From NCBI RefSeq assembly GCF_004745075.1, contig NZ_RHFH01000002.1:355497-419496 (forward strand): a stretch of DNA of 64,000 nt, given 5' to 3'. The position numbers were made by a program, and so were the translations under genes. Position 1 is the first letter of the stretch. Each line of letters starts with the position of its first letter. The notes under the pieces were generated by a model. That model saw only the letters and a list, made by a program, of their open reading frames with translations, was not told the DNA's origin and made no database searches. Source of the stretch: Brevibacterium sp. S111 (GTDB taxonomy: Bacteria > Actinomycetota > Actinomycetes > Actinomycetales > Brevibacteriaceae). Shown one piece after another: positions 16,710-25,096 of this stretch.

Positions 16710-18162
16710 TCGGTTCGGTGCGGTCGCTGAGTTCGTAGTGTCGGCGACCCTCGCCGCGGATGAAGGCGAGGTAGCACAGCCACAGTGCAGCCACCCACAG
16801 CAGTCCGACCCAGAGGGCCGGACGTGAGTCGGGGACGATGCCGACCATGACGACGACGAAGACGATGAACGCCACGGTGATCCACGAGCCGAACGGCCAC
16901 AGGGGGATGGGAAATTCGCTGGGCAGGCGGTTCTCCTGGGCGATCACGCGCTTCATCCGCAGGTGAGCGGCGAGGATGATCAGCCACACCAGCAGCGTCG
17001 CGAAGGTGGCCAGTGCTCCGAGCAGGAACAGTGCCTGGTCGGGATAGAGGTAGTTGAGGGCCACGCCGATCAGCAGTGCGACGATCATCGTGATCACCGT
17101 CATCACGGGCACGCCGTTGCGAGAGGTGCGGGCGAAGGATCGCGGTGCCTGACCTTGTTCGGCCAGACCGTGGAGCATCCGACCGGCACCGAAGACATCG
17201 GCATTGATGGCCGACAGGGCGGCAGTGATGAGAACGACCTGGAGGATGGCCGCCGCTGCTGTGAAACCGACGGAGTCGAAGATCGCGACGAAGGGGCTGG
17301 TCTCGGACGTGATCTGGTTCCACGGCAGGATGCACATGATCACGCCGAGGGTGAGCACGTAGAAGAGGAGAATGCGCACCGGCACCGAGTTGATGGCGGC
17401 GGGGATCACCCGCTTCGGGTTCTGCGCCTCACCGGCGGTGACTCCGATGATCTCGACGCCTCCGAAAGCGAACATCACGATGGTGAATGATGAGAGCAGC
17501 CCCCAGAACCCGTGCGGGAGGAAACCGCCATGGTCGACCAGTGCCTGCGGTCCCATCTGGTCGTGGTCGGCGATGCCGAAGCCGAAGACGATGATGGCCA
17601 CGCCGGCGGCGATGAGGACGATGATCGCGATGATCTTGATCAGCGCGAACCAGAATTCCAGCTCACCGAAGATCTTGACGCCGATCATGTTGATCGCGGC
17701 GATGAAGAAGACGACGGCCAGCACCCAGATCCACCGCGGCACGTCGGGGTACCAGAACCCCATGTACACGCCGATCGCTGTGGCGTCGAAGACGGCGACG
17801 AGGATCATCTCGAAGGCGAAGGTCCACCCGACGAGGAAGCCGGCGAAGGGGTGAAGATAGTGAGAGGCATACTGGCCGAAGGAGCCCGAGACGGGGTGCC
17901 GGACGACCAATTCGCCGAGGGCGCGCATCACCATGAAGACGGCGGCACCGCCGATGATGTAGGCGAGGAGCACTGCCGGGCCGGCGGACTGGATCGACTC
18001 CGAGGAGCCCATGAAGAGCCCCGTGCCGATGGCTGAGCCGAGGGCCATGAATCTGATGTGGCGGGCAGTCAGGCCTCTGCGCAGACCGACGTTCTCTCTG
18101 CCGCCGTCGGTGTGTTCATCCGTGGGCACTGCCTCGCTGCGATCCTTGTCGGCTGGAGCCAT
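16684..18162 (-). CDS. APC-family amino-acid permease (AroP/CycA/GabP type)
   Basis: A 492-residue permease with twelve membrane helices. The amino-acid-transporter signature opens with RGLTARHIRFMALGSAIGTG and GSSESIQSAGPAVLLAYIIGG, and FAFGGVEIIGVTAGEAQNPK and NADVFGAGRMLHGLAEQGQAP are typical of the AAT subgroup. It is a proton symporter of neutral, aromatic or D-amino acids; specificity is not readable. It stands as a single gene. Confidence 0.88.
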   Translation of the reverse strand: MAPADKDRSEAVPTDEHTDGGRENVGLRRGLTARHIRFMALGSAIGTGLFMGSSESIQSAGPAVLLAYIIGGAAVFMVMRALGELVVRHPVSGSFGQYASHYLHPFAGFLVGWTFAFEMILVAVFDATAIGVYMGFWYPDVPRWIWVLAVVFFIAAINMIGVKIFGELEFWFALIKIIAIIVLIAAGVAIIVFGFGIADHDQMGPQALVDHGGFLPHGFWGLLSSFTIVMFAFGGVEIIGVTAGEAQNPKRVIPAAINSVPVRILLFYVLTLGVIMCILPWNQITSETSPFVAIFDSVGFTAAAAILQVVLITAALSAINADVFGAGRMLHGLAEQGQAPRSFARTSRNGVPVMTVITMIVALLIGVALNYLYPDQALFLLGALATFATLLVWLIILAAHLRMKRVIAQENRLPSEFPIPLWPFGSWITVAFIVFVVVMVGIVPDSRPALWVGLLWVAALWLCYLAFIRGEGRRHYELSDRTEPITASDGAE

Positions 18163-18368
18163 CGGTGTCTGCTGTCCTCTTCTCTCGACTGCCCGTGGCC
18201 ACCTGCCCGTTCGATCGACGGGCCAGGCTTCACGGCCACCTCAGATTCTCACACCGAGAGGGCCGCAGAGTACGCGCCCTGGAGCAAAGAGTCAGAGATC
18301 TCAGAAACTCGAGTCGGACAGCCGGTGCCGGCGAAGTCCTCGGACCGGAGGTGACGCTCTCGGTGCAC

Positions 18369-18944
18369 TCAGGCCGTCTGCCGATCGCTTGAGAGCATTC
18401 CGAAGACGAGGGTGTCGGTCCATTCGCCTTTCGACCACCAGTCCCTGCGCAGGTGCGCTTCCTGTCGCATGCCGATCCTCTGAGCCAGTTTCGCCGAGGC
18501 GGTGTTTCGGGCATCCATCTGCGCGAACACCCGGTGGAGTCCGTAATGGTCGAAGGCGAGGTTGAGGACCGCGATGGCCGCTTCGGTGGCGAAGCCGTGA
18601 CCGGCGGCGGCCGGATCGAGGATCCACCCGACCTCGGCCTTCTCCTCGCTGTCGTCGGCGAGCCAGATCGCGATATCGCCGATGACTCGTGACCCCTCGA
18701 GCGAATCGAGGCCGTCGGCGGTCTCGATGACCAGGGCCAGGGCACGCGATTCTGTTTCGAGTCCCGTGCGGGGGAGGCGTTTGGCGACCTCGGTCTCGGC
18801 CACCTCGGCGGTCCAAGGCTCCTGGAGGAGGAACCGGGAGACATCCTCGCGGGAGTAGATGGGAAGGTGCGTCTTGGCATCGGACTCGCGATACGCGCGC
18901 AGAACCAGTCGGTCGGTGGTCAGGGGCAGATCCAGCGGGTCCAT
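18369..18944 (-). CDS. GNAT acetyltransferase, RimJ/RimL type
   Basis: A 191-residue N-acetyltransferase. It opens PLTTDRLVLRAYRESDA and contains the acetyl-CoA loop GWILDPAAAGHGFATEA, followed by HRVFAQMDARNTASAKLAQR and IGMRQEAHLRRDWWSKGEW, the hallmarks of ribosomal-protein or small-molecule GNATs. The longer frame upstream passes through a terminator hairpin, so the ATG before DPLDLPL is chosen. The gene contains one copy of the 12-mer TCGCCGAGGCGG (18491-18502). Confidence 0.85.
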   Translation of the reverse strand: MDPLDLPLTTDRLVLRAYRESDAKTHLPIYSREDVSRFLLQEPWTAEVAETEVAKRLPRTGLETESRALALVIETADGLDSLEGSRVIGDIAIWLADDSEEKAEVGWILDPAAAGHGFATEAAIAVLNLAFDHYGLHRVFAQMDARNTASAKLAQRIGMRQEAHLRRDWWSKGEWTDTLVFGMLSSDRQTA

Positions 18945-18981
18945 GGGCTCACTGTGCCAGGCGAACCTGTGAGTGGGACGG

Positions 18982-19019
18982 ACGATGCCGGACGCTTCGC
19001 TGGGAGCGTCCGGCATCGT
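18982..19019 (-). terminator. Terminator after the alkaline phosphatase gene
   Basis: A perfect 15-bp stem (ACGATGCCGGACGCT with its complement) and 8-nt loop begin 7 bp beyond the phosphatase stop codon. There is no T-tract, as is common in high-GC actinobacteria. Confidence 0.75.
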
Positions 19020-19026
19020 GCGCGGT

Positions 19027-20826
19027 TCAGGCGGGGAGGATCCCACGGCGCTTGGCCATGCGGATCAGAGCCGATCCGCCGATGATCGCGGCCACGCCGA
19101 AGAAGACCGCGGCTCCGATCTCGACGCCGGTGCGCGGCAGGGTTCCGCCGCCACCGCCGGCCAACCCCGGGCCTTCGCCTCCGCTGCCGGAGCCGGCATT
19201 GCCTTCGCCGCCTTCGCCGCTGCCATTTGCGCCGGATCCGCCACCGGCGGCATCGGCATCATTCGAGTCGTTGGAGTCCTCGGATGCGTTCGAGTCCTGA
19301 GAGCCTGCCGAACTGTCATCGCCGCCGGTATCGGACGAACCTGAGGCAGTGGCAGAACCGTTCGCATCATCCGTGCCCGCCGAGTCGTCATCGCCGTTCG
19401 CATCGTCGCCCGGGTCGCCGGGCACTTCGGCCTCGGGGTCGAGTCCCAGGCCGTCGGCGATCGTAAAGTGCATGTCCGTCTGATCGGTCAGTCCGACGAC
19501 GTTGGCGGCACCCGGTCCGTAGGCGGCGATGCGCAGCTGCGTGCCTGTGTGGCCCTGCGACTCCTCTTCGTCTGCGGTTGCGTAGTTCATCGTCATATCG
19601 GTTCCGTCGGCGGTGGTCAGTGTCCGGGTCAGACCCGGAGTGTCCGAACCGGCGGAGACGATCTGGCTCGTGTGGGCGTGGTCGGCGGTCGTGATGACCA
19701 GAGTCTCGCCGTCCTCTTTCGCGAAGTCGAGGGCGGCCTTGACCGCTTCGTCGAGGTCGACGGTCTCACCGATCTGACCGCACGGGTTCGCGGCGTGATC
19801 CTCCTTGTCGATGCTTGCTCCCTCGACCTGGAGGAAGAATCCATCGTCGTTGTCGAGCAGGTCGACGGCCTTGTTCGTCAGCTGATCGAGCTTCGGCACA
19901 CTCGAGGTGCGCTCGGGGTTGTTCTTGCATTTCACGGCCGGTTCGGTGCCGCCTCCGTGGGTGGCCTTCGGACCCTCCCAGCGAACGGGGAAATTGCCCT
20001 CTGTGAAGAGTCCGAGCACCGGCGAATCCTGGTTCGCCTCGGTGAGGGAATCGAGTGAGTCGGAATCATCGACGAGCTGATAGCCGCGATCTTCGGCCTG
20101 CTCGAGCAGCGTCTGGTCCTTCCAGTCACCGGCGGTGGCCTTCTGTTCGAAGGAGGCCGAGCCGCCGCCGAGGGTGACATCGGCACGAGCGTTGATGATC
20201 TGCTCGCTGATTGAACCGAGCCCACCGTTCTCCAGCGCCTCATCCGAGCAGTCCTCGCTTGTCTCTTCCGGCCCGTAGCAGCCGCGGAGGCTGATGTGGG
20301 TCAGCTGCGCGGCCGGTGTCGCGTCCTGGATCTCCGCGGTCGAGACGTCGCCGGTCTTCATTCCCTTCGCACGGGCCATTTCGATGAGGGTCTTGTGCGG
20401 GTTGCCCTTGCGGTCGATACCGAGCGCCCCGTTGTAGGTCTTCGTACCCGAGGACCAGCCGGTGGCGCTCGCAGCGGAGTCGGTGACGTAGTCCGGCTTG
20501 CCGGTGTCCTTGTCCACCGCATAGGTGGTGTACTGCCCGGTCATCGGCAGTGCGTCGAGACCGTCGAAGCGTCCGTGGGCGCCTTTCGCATAGTTGCGGG
20601 CGGCGGTGATCTCGGAATCGCCCATGCCGTCGCCGATGAGGAGGATGACGTTCTTCGCGCCGGAGTCCTCGACCGCGTCGCGGATGGCGTCGGTGTTGTC
20701 ACCGTCGAGCTGGCGGGCTCCGCCGGGTTCGTCGATTCCCGAAGCCTGGGCGGGGCTTGCGACTCCGAAGAGCGCGAAGCTGAGAGCGCCGGTCGCCGCA
20801 GCGATTCGCAGGGTTCTCCTGGCCAT
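19027..20826 (-). CDS. phoA: Alkaline phosphatase, secreted and sortase-anchored
   Basis: A 599-residue exported phosphomonoesterase. A signal peptide ([17 protein letters not shown]..., cut near AQASG) is followed by the PhoA-type domain. That domain has metal Asp in [12 protein letters not shown], nucleophile Ser in [15 protein letters not shown], and metal ligands in [26 protein letters not shown] and QGHTGTQL. A long Asp/Ser/Gly-rich linker (about 460-560) leads to LPRTG, a hydrophobic helix and a KRRGILPA tail. The anchor means it would be sortase-linked to the wall. No sortase is in the window. The start has an AGGAC-type ribosome site and follows a large hairpin in the leader. Confidence 0.92.
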   Translation of the reverse strand: MARRTLRIAAATGALSFALFGVASPAQASGIDEPGGARQLDGDNTDAIRDAVEDSGAKNVILLIGDGMGDSEITAARNYAKGAHGRFDGLDALPMTGQYTTYAVDKDTGKPDYVTDSAASATGWSSGTKTYNGALGIDRKGNPHKTLIEMARAKGMKTGDVSTAEIQDATPAAQLTHISLRGCYGPEETSEDCSDEALENGGLGSISEQIINARADVTLGGGSASFEQKATAGDWKDQTLLEQAEDRGYQLVDDSDSLDSLTEANQDSPVLGLFTEGNFPVRWEGPKATHGGGTEPAVKCKNNPERTSSVPKLDQLTNKAVDLLDNDDGFFLQVEGASIDKEDHAANPCGQIGETVDLDEAVKAALDFAKEDGETLVITTADHAHTSQIVSAGSDTPGLTRTLTTADGTDMTMNYATADEEESQGHTGTQLRIAAYGPGAANVVGLTDQTDMHFTIADGLGLDPEAEVPGDPGDDANGDDDSAGTDDANGSATASGSSDTGGDDSSAGSQDSNASEDSNDSNDADAAGGGSGANGSGEGGEGNAGSGSGGEGPGLAGGGGGTLPRTGVEIGAAVFFGVAAIIGGSALIRMAKRRGILPA

Positions 20827-20847
20827 GTGCCGTCCTTTCGTAGAGAA

Positions 20848-20926
20848 GCACACAGACGTTCACCGAAGATGCGGTCCGAGCCGTACCGACGGCAGGGCTC
20901 GGACGAGCGCGTGAGCGTCTGTGTGC
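20848..20926. terminator. Large nested hairpin between the surface operon and phoA
   Basis: GCACACAGACG (20848-20858) pairs with 20916-20926, and the stem extends inward to 16 pairs with one wobble. An inner stem pairs GTCCGAGCC (20874-20882) with 20896-20904. It can end transcription of the LPRTG/SipW operon, or structure the phoA leader 22 bp before the start codon. Which role applies is not clear. Confidence 0.5.
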
Positions 20927-20991
20927 GAGCAGACGGCTTCCAACTTACTCAGCTTTCTCACAAAGTGAGTGGAGGGAATGTGAAGCCTGAG

Positions 20992-21885
20992 TTAACTCGC
21001 AGTTCTGTGTCGGCGACGCCGAACAATGGCGATCACGATGACGCCGAGGAGCAGCAGACCGGCGCCGGCGAACAGCATTGACAGTGATCCGAGTCCCGTC
21101 CGCGGAAGCGACCCGTCGGCATCGGACCCCGCATCTGCTGTTGTGTCTGACGTTCCGAGATTCGTGCCGCCGGAGTCCGATTTGCTGCTGACGTCCGAAC
21201 CGGCGCCGGATTCCGAGCTGCCGTCGGCTGCAGTGTTCTCCTCACCTTTCGACTTCGATCCTGAGGCGGCAGTGGTTCCGCTGCTGCTGTCTGCAGAGGA
21301 GTCGTCATCCTGATCTGAGGCAGAGGCATCCGCTTCGCTCGATGCACTGTCGTCGGAATCCGCCGCGGAGTCCTTCGGGGGATCGGTCGGCGGAGAAGTG
21401 GGGCCGACACCGTCGCCTTGGGCTGTGACGATGACGCGGAATCGCGCCCGTTCTCGCTTGGTGTCGTTCCCGGCCGAAGCGGGCAGGCGGACGGATACGG
21501 TGATCGATTCCTTGTCCTCCGGACTCAATGTTCCGAGCCAATAAGGGGAATCGGCATCGAGTGCTTCGCCGAGGGGAGCAGATACCGAATTGCCGAAGCC
21601 GCTGATGGTGACCTCAGCCGAATCATGGAGTGGGCCGTGTGGGGAGGTGGCCTCGAAGCGAATACCGGTCGAGACGTCCTCATCTGTCGTCTGTGTGACG
21701 ACGAGTTTCTCCGTCTTCGTATCGCCGGGCACGAAGGTGAGGTCAGTGAAGAGCTTGCCGGGTGGGCTGCCGTCGGGTCGGGTGACGACGATCTGACCTT
21801 CGGCGCTCGCCGCTGCGGGTGCGACGATCACCAGGGCCAGGCCGAGGACTGCGGCCAATACCGAGACGACAAAACGGCAGGTCAT
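20992..21885 (-). CDS. LPRTG-anchored surface protein of the SipW cluster
   Basis: A 297-residue exported protein. Signal peptide to about residue 28 (VIVAPAAASAEG), then a beta-rich domain of about 130 residues with regular strands (LVVTQTTDEDVSTGIRFEA, ITVSVRLPASAG). A disordered Ser/Asp/Ala-rich stalk (about 165-260) leads to LPRTG, a membrane helix and RRRRHRTAS. It overlaps the preceding gene by 4 nt. Likely the wall anchor or base of the structure made by the upstream SipW-dependent proteins; this role is inferred from order only. Confidence 0.75.
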   Translation of the reverse strand: MTCRFVVSVLAAVLGLALVIVAPAAASAEGQIVVTRPDGSPPGKLFTDLTFVPGDTKTEKLVVTQTTDEDVSTGIRFEATSPHGPLHDSAEVTISGFGNSVSAPLGEALDADSPYWLGTLSPEDKESITVSVRLPASAGNDTKRERARFRVIVTAQGDGVGPTSPPTDPPKDSAADSDDSASSEADASASDQDDDSSADSSSGTTAASGSKSKGEENTAADGSSESGAGSDVSSKSDSGGTNLGTSDTTADAGSDADGSLPRTGLGSLSMLFAGAGLLLLGVIVIAIVRRRRHRTAS

Positions 21886-22790
21886 CGCACGAACACCTCA
21901 AGGACCATGTCATCACTCGGTGCGGTCGCGCCCCACCATTCGATGACGACCCACTGGACCTGGCGCCCGTCGGTGCTGGTGATGTCATTTTTGTAGGGAA
22001 CGAGATTGACCGGCTGGGCAGTGGGCGGTGAGAGGAGCCCACCAGACCATTCCCCGGATCCTTTCCAAAATGCCGTCGCGAGGTACTCCACCGAGTTGCT
22101 GACCGTTCGAGTTCCTGAATCGTCGGATTTGAACCCACTTGAGAACGTCGGATGAGGATCAATATTGAAGTTGTGAACGAGGAGGGAATACGACGGCGAG
22201 GCGTTCGTCGCAGTCTTAGTACGCCCCGACGACACGATCCAGGCATATTTTGCGCGATCATCTCCGCCGAGTCGAGCACCGACGAGCCCAGATGTACCTT
22301 CGCGATGGAGCTTCGTGAGCTCCTGTCCCAAACCGCTCGACGGGTTGAGCCGACGAGAGGGGAGGCCGCTTCCATTGACTGGCTGGAGCCAGTTGAGCGC
22401 CGGAGAAGCGGAAGTGTTTCGCCACGAGGTGACTTTGATGTTGGAGCCAGTCGTCAGCGAGCTGCTGCTGCATGCCCAGGCTCGGACTCCGAGTCGACCG
22501 TCTCCGCCTCCGGATCCGAACTCACCATTGCGGACAGCAGGGACGATGATCATCGACGAACCGCTTGATGAATAGGTGGGAAAGTCCTTCAGTCGATACA
22601 CGTTCGGCTGCTCGGCGGGGTTCGGGACCGAGCACCAGCGGCCGACGCCGCCTATGGTTTGGCTGGCAGTGCTCTTACTGGTCAAGTATGCCGTCGTAGC
22701 GCCCACCGGGACGAGCAGGAAAAGTGCAGCGAGGATGGCGGTGATCATCCACGCCTTGCGTGTCGCAGGTTTCGAGAAGCGGCGGGTCAC
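21882..22790 (-). CDS. Exported protein with SipW-type signal, unknown function
   Basis: A 302-residue protein. After a basic leader the hydrophobic core ends VGATTAYLTSKSTASQTIGG, which resembles the cleavage region of SipW-dependent proteins (small residues then Tyr/Trp-Ser/Thr). The mature part is Ser/Gly-rich, with a Cys pair in GRWCSVP and RAWACSSS, and ends in strands VQWVVIEWWG and MVLEVFVR. I do not recognise a family. It overlaps neighbours by 4 nt on both sides, so it is translated with them. It may be a minor or tip component of a surface structure. Confidence 0.65.
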   Translation of the reverse strand: MTRRFSKPATRKAWMITAILAALFLLVPVGATTAYLTSKSTASQTIGGVGRWCSVPNPAEQPNVYRLKDFPTYSSSGSSMIIVPAVRNGEFGSGGGDGRLGVRAWACSSSSLTTGSNIKVTSWRNTSASPALNWLQPVNGSGLPSRRLNPSSGLGQELTKLHREGTSGLVGARLGGDDRAKYAWIVSSGRTKTATNASPSYSLLVHNFNIDPHPTFSSGFKSDDSGTRTVSNSVEYLATAFWKGSGEWSGGLLSPPTAQPVNLVPYKNDITSTDGRQVQWVVIEWWGATAPSDDMVLEVFVR

Positions 22791-23431
22791 GGCTTCCCCG
22801 CTTGCTTGAGTTGAGCCGAATTCTTCATCGTGAAAATTGACTGCACGTCCAGGTTCGCGCTGCGACGATTGAGGAGCTCGACGGCGACGTCGACTTTCTT
22901 TCCAGCCGAATTTGTCGCAGTCGCCGGCATGGACAGGTCAAGAATGATGTCCAGGGAATCGCCCGGCTTGAGTGTCTTGCCCAGATCCACTGAATAAGAG
23001 AATCCGCTGGACGAGAAAGCGGAATCGGGAATGTTCTTCTTCGTGCCGTTGATTGTGGTTGAGGCACGGAGATAGGGGCGCATGACGGCGTAGTCGTCGG
23101 TGCTCGACGGCGTTCCGGCGATGTCGAGCGTGCCGGTGGCTGCGGTCGCCGAATTCGCTGAGTTCGTCACCGTGTACGTCCACCGTTGTGCCTGTGCGCC
23201 CGGGATGATTCCGTTGCTGCCTGAAGTCACGACGATGCTCGGATTCGACCCGGTCGATTCGTTTGTCGGACCCTTTTGGGCGATCGTTGCGGTCAGTGTC
23301 CCCGCCTGGACCGTCGTGGATTCCGATTCCGCGGAATCGGACCATGCCGCATAAGTCACGCCGCCGCCGATCAGCAGCGCGCCGGCCGCAGCAGAAACTG
23401 CGGCAGCGAACACTGCGCGACGGAGAGACAT
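22787..23431 (-). CDS. SipW-dependent camelysin/TasA-like protein
   Basis: A 214-residue exported protein. Signal region ALLIGGGVTYAAWSDSAESE, then TVQAGTLTATIAQ, the pattern of alternate-type signal peptides cut by SipW (G-x-T-YA-x-WSD ... AGTL). The mature part is a beta-sandwich-like domain with WTYTVTNSANSATAATGTL and SYSVDLGKTLKPGDSLDIIL, as in TasA/CalY. The ATG at 23431 has AGGAG eight bases upstream; a longer frame lacks one. First gene after an internal terminator, translationally coupled to the two genes that follow. Confidence 0.78.
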   Translation of the reverse strand: MSLRRAVFAAAVSAAAGALLIGGGVTYAAWSDSAESESTTVQAGTLTATIAQKGPTNESTGSNPSIVVTSGSNGIIPGAQAQRWTYTVTNSANSATAATGTLDIAGTPSSTDDYAVMRPYLRASTTINGTKKNIPDSAFSSSGFSYSVDLGKTLKPGDSLDIILDLSMPATATNSAGKKVDVAVELLNRRSANLDVQSIFTMKNSAQLKQAGKP

Positions 23432-23474
23432 TCTCGTGCTCCTCATGTGGAGGCGGGGATTGAGGACGAGCCGG

Positions 23475-23505
23475 AGGGTGGGTTCGAGTCAGTCGAACCC
23501 ACCCT
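23475..23505 (-). terminator. Terminator inside the SipW cluster
   Basis: A perfect 13-bp stem (AGGGTGGGTTCGA with its complement) and 5-nt loop lie 14 bp after the stop of the 23520 gene. It would uncouple the first camelysin-like gene from the rest, so that the first is expressed more strongly. Confidence 0.7.
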
Positions 23506-23519
23506 GAAAACGAAAGGGG

Positions 23520-24110
23520 TCAGTTCCCGGGGACCTGAGTGAGGGTGTAGTCCACGGCGAAATTGAGCGAGCCGAGCTTGGCGTCGTTGTACTGCCCCTC
23601 GGTTCCCCAGGGGAAGGTGATGGTGGTCGTCACTTCGACCGAGCCGTCACCTTCACCGGCGAGCGTCTCTCCGTCGAGGGAGAGGTCGCCTGTTGCGCCG
23701 GTCAGACCGGTGGCGGCGAGATCCTCGGATTCGATGGCCTCAGACAGGGCCGTATCCGCGGTGCCATCGGTTGAGGGAGTCACGTCAATGCTGCCGTTGA
23801 ACTCCGCCTTGATGTTCTCGCCTTCGAGGGTGACGGGAATGGACTGTGTGTAAGAGAGCACGTCTCCGGGAACGATCTGGTCCGCGCTGGGGTCGAATGC
23901 CACTGGTTCGGTGGCTGTTCCGCTGCCGTCGCCTTCGTGGCTGATCTCCCAGCCGCCGCCTGCGGGAGAGCCGAGATCGAGTGTTCCAGCCGAGATCACT
24001 CCGTCGCCGCCTTCAGCTTCGTCCGTCCAGAACGAAACGGTGCCGGCTCCGCCGACGAGGAGAGCGACGCCGATGCCGCCGGCGATGAGTGCCTTCGTTG
24101 ATTTCTTCAC
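23520..24110 (-). CDS. SipW-dependent camelysin/TasA-like major protein
   Basis: A 196-residue exported protein with an alternate-type signal peptide: VKKSTKALIAGGIGVALLVG, then GGAGTVSFWTDEAEGGDG and ISAGTLDLG. The mature domain is acidic and strand-rich (QIVPGDVLSYTQSIPVTLEG; LNFAVDYTLTQVPGN). The GTG start with AGGATCAC ahead fits the family length; an ATG 17 codons upstream is possible. It has its own AT-rich promoter region and is followed by a terminator, suggesting it is the abundant subunit. Confidence 0.78.
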   Translation of the reverse strand: MKKSTKALIAGGIGVALLVGGAGTVSFWTDEAEGGDGVISAGTLDLGSPAGGGWEISHEGDGSGTATEPVAFDPSADQIVPGDVLSYTQSIPVTLEGENIKAEFNGSIDVTPSTDGTADTALSEAIESEDLAATGLTGATGDLSLDGETLAGEGDGSVEVTTTITFPWGTEGQYNDAKLGSLNFAVDYTLTQVPGN

Positions 24111-24183
24111 GTGTGATCCTGTTTTTACTGGAGAGGGGTGGTTGTCGACGAGCGAAGTCATGAAAAAATCACATATTCAACTT

Positions 24184-24218
24184 CAGCCATGTCATATGCA
24201 GATAATCTGCATTCACAA
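24184..24218 (-). promoter_or_regulatory. Candidate promoter with palindromic operator for the camelysin gene
   Basis: On the minus strand TTGTGA (24213-24218) and TATGAC (24191-24196) are 16 bp apart. The spacer is largely the perfect 17-bp palindrome ATGCAGATAATCTGCAT (24196-24212). Such a placement suits a repressor. The surrounding 180 bp is the most AT-rich stretch of this part of the window. Confidence 0.45.
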
Positions 24219-24290
24219 TTAATGATAACTGCAAATATTACAACAGGCAATGTTGATTATTCGATAGAGAGGTGATCTTCAACTCAGAGA

Positions 24291-24947
24291 TCATTCTGCG
24301 GAGTCGTGCGTGGATGAAAGCCGTCTTTTTCGGCGCTGGTCAACGAGGCTTCGGGTCAACATGATGACGGCATAACCGATGAGCCCGATGCCGATGACGG
24401 TTGCGATCGTCTGTCTGTTGCCCATCGGGACCAGTTGCCCCAGATATCCGACGAACGGTATGTGATAGATGACCACTCCGCGGATCTGCTCAGGGCGGAC
24501 CGGAAGCGGATCCTCAGCGTTGTTCGCATCTCCTTGAGTCCGATAACGAGTCTGACCTTCGACGATGTCGACACCGACGACTCGGTGCGTGACAGTCAAG
24601 GGCTCTCCCGACTTCAGTTGGTAGGTGATGACATCACCGAAGGCGACGTCATCGGCTCCGACGTGTTGGGACACGACGATCGAGCCCGTCGGAATGGTCG
24701 GTTCCATCGATCCCGAGATGACGGTGTAGGGCTCGGCCCCGATGACTCGCGGAACCAGCACGGTGAGCACGATGATCAGGGCGAAAAGTCCCGCAAGCGT
24801 CCAAGCGATCACCTGCAGAGCGATGCTCAGCCCCCGCTTCCACGGTAAGCGTGGTTGTCCGGACTCTTCCTCTCGGCGCTGCCGTCTGCTGACATACGAG
24901 GAGACGACCTCCTCGGCCTGAAATTCATCGGAAGAATTTTCGGACAT
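24291..24947 (-). CDS. sipW: SipW-type signal peptidase I
   Basis: A 218-residue ER/SipW-type (S26B) signal peptidase. A membrane helix at about 45-67 is followed by the catalytic serine in VISGSMEPTIPTGSIV and the catalytic histidine in LTVTHRVVGVD, in place of the Lys of ordinary bacterial enzymes. YRTQGDANNAEDP and a C-terminal helix near 180-205 complete the pattern. The longer open frame to 25112 is noncoding repeat DNA, so the ATG at MSENSSDEF is used although no ribosome site is obvious. It opens a five-gene surface locus whose products carry matching signal peptides. Confidence 0.88.
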   Translation of the reverse strand: MSENSSDEFQAEEVVSSYVSRRQRREEESGQPRLPWKRGLSIALQVIAWTLAGLFALIIVLTVLVPRVIGAEPYTVISGSMEPTIPTGSIVVSQHVGADDVAFGDVITYQLKSGEPLTVTHRVVGVDIVEGQTRYRTQGDANNAEDPLPVRPEQIRGVVIYHIPFVGYLGQLVPMGNRQTIATVIGIGLIGYAVIMLTRSLVDQRRKRRLSSTHDSAE

Positions 24948-25023
24948 ATCTGACAGTTTGCCAGTTTGCGGCAGATACAGTTGCCAGCACGGTGGAATTT
25001 CCATTCTTTCGTCGTGAGATCCA

Positions 25024-25060
25024 GTGACAAATGGCACCCCGCACTCGGTGACAAATGGCA
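25024..25060. promoter_or_regulatory. Twin direct repeats in the sipW/ABC divergent region
   Basis: GTGACAAATGGCA occurs exactly twice (25024-25036 and 25048-25060), 24 bp apart. Each copy contains the imperfect dyad TGaCA-AA-TGgCA. The location 37 bp before the ABC operon suggests operators, possibly for the LuxR-type regulator encoded in that operon. Confidence 0.55.
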
Positions 25061-25096
25061 TCAGCGCACGCGAGCGCTGATTTCTAGTGTGTGAAC

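Noticed and set aside
23475..23505. GGTTCGA within a hairpin, suggestive of a tRNA T-arm
   Set aside because: The stem is a continuous 13-bp perfect hairpin with no D-arm, anticodon arm or acceptor stem; it follows a stop codon and fits a terminator.
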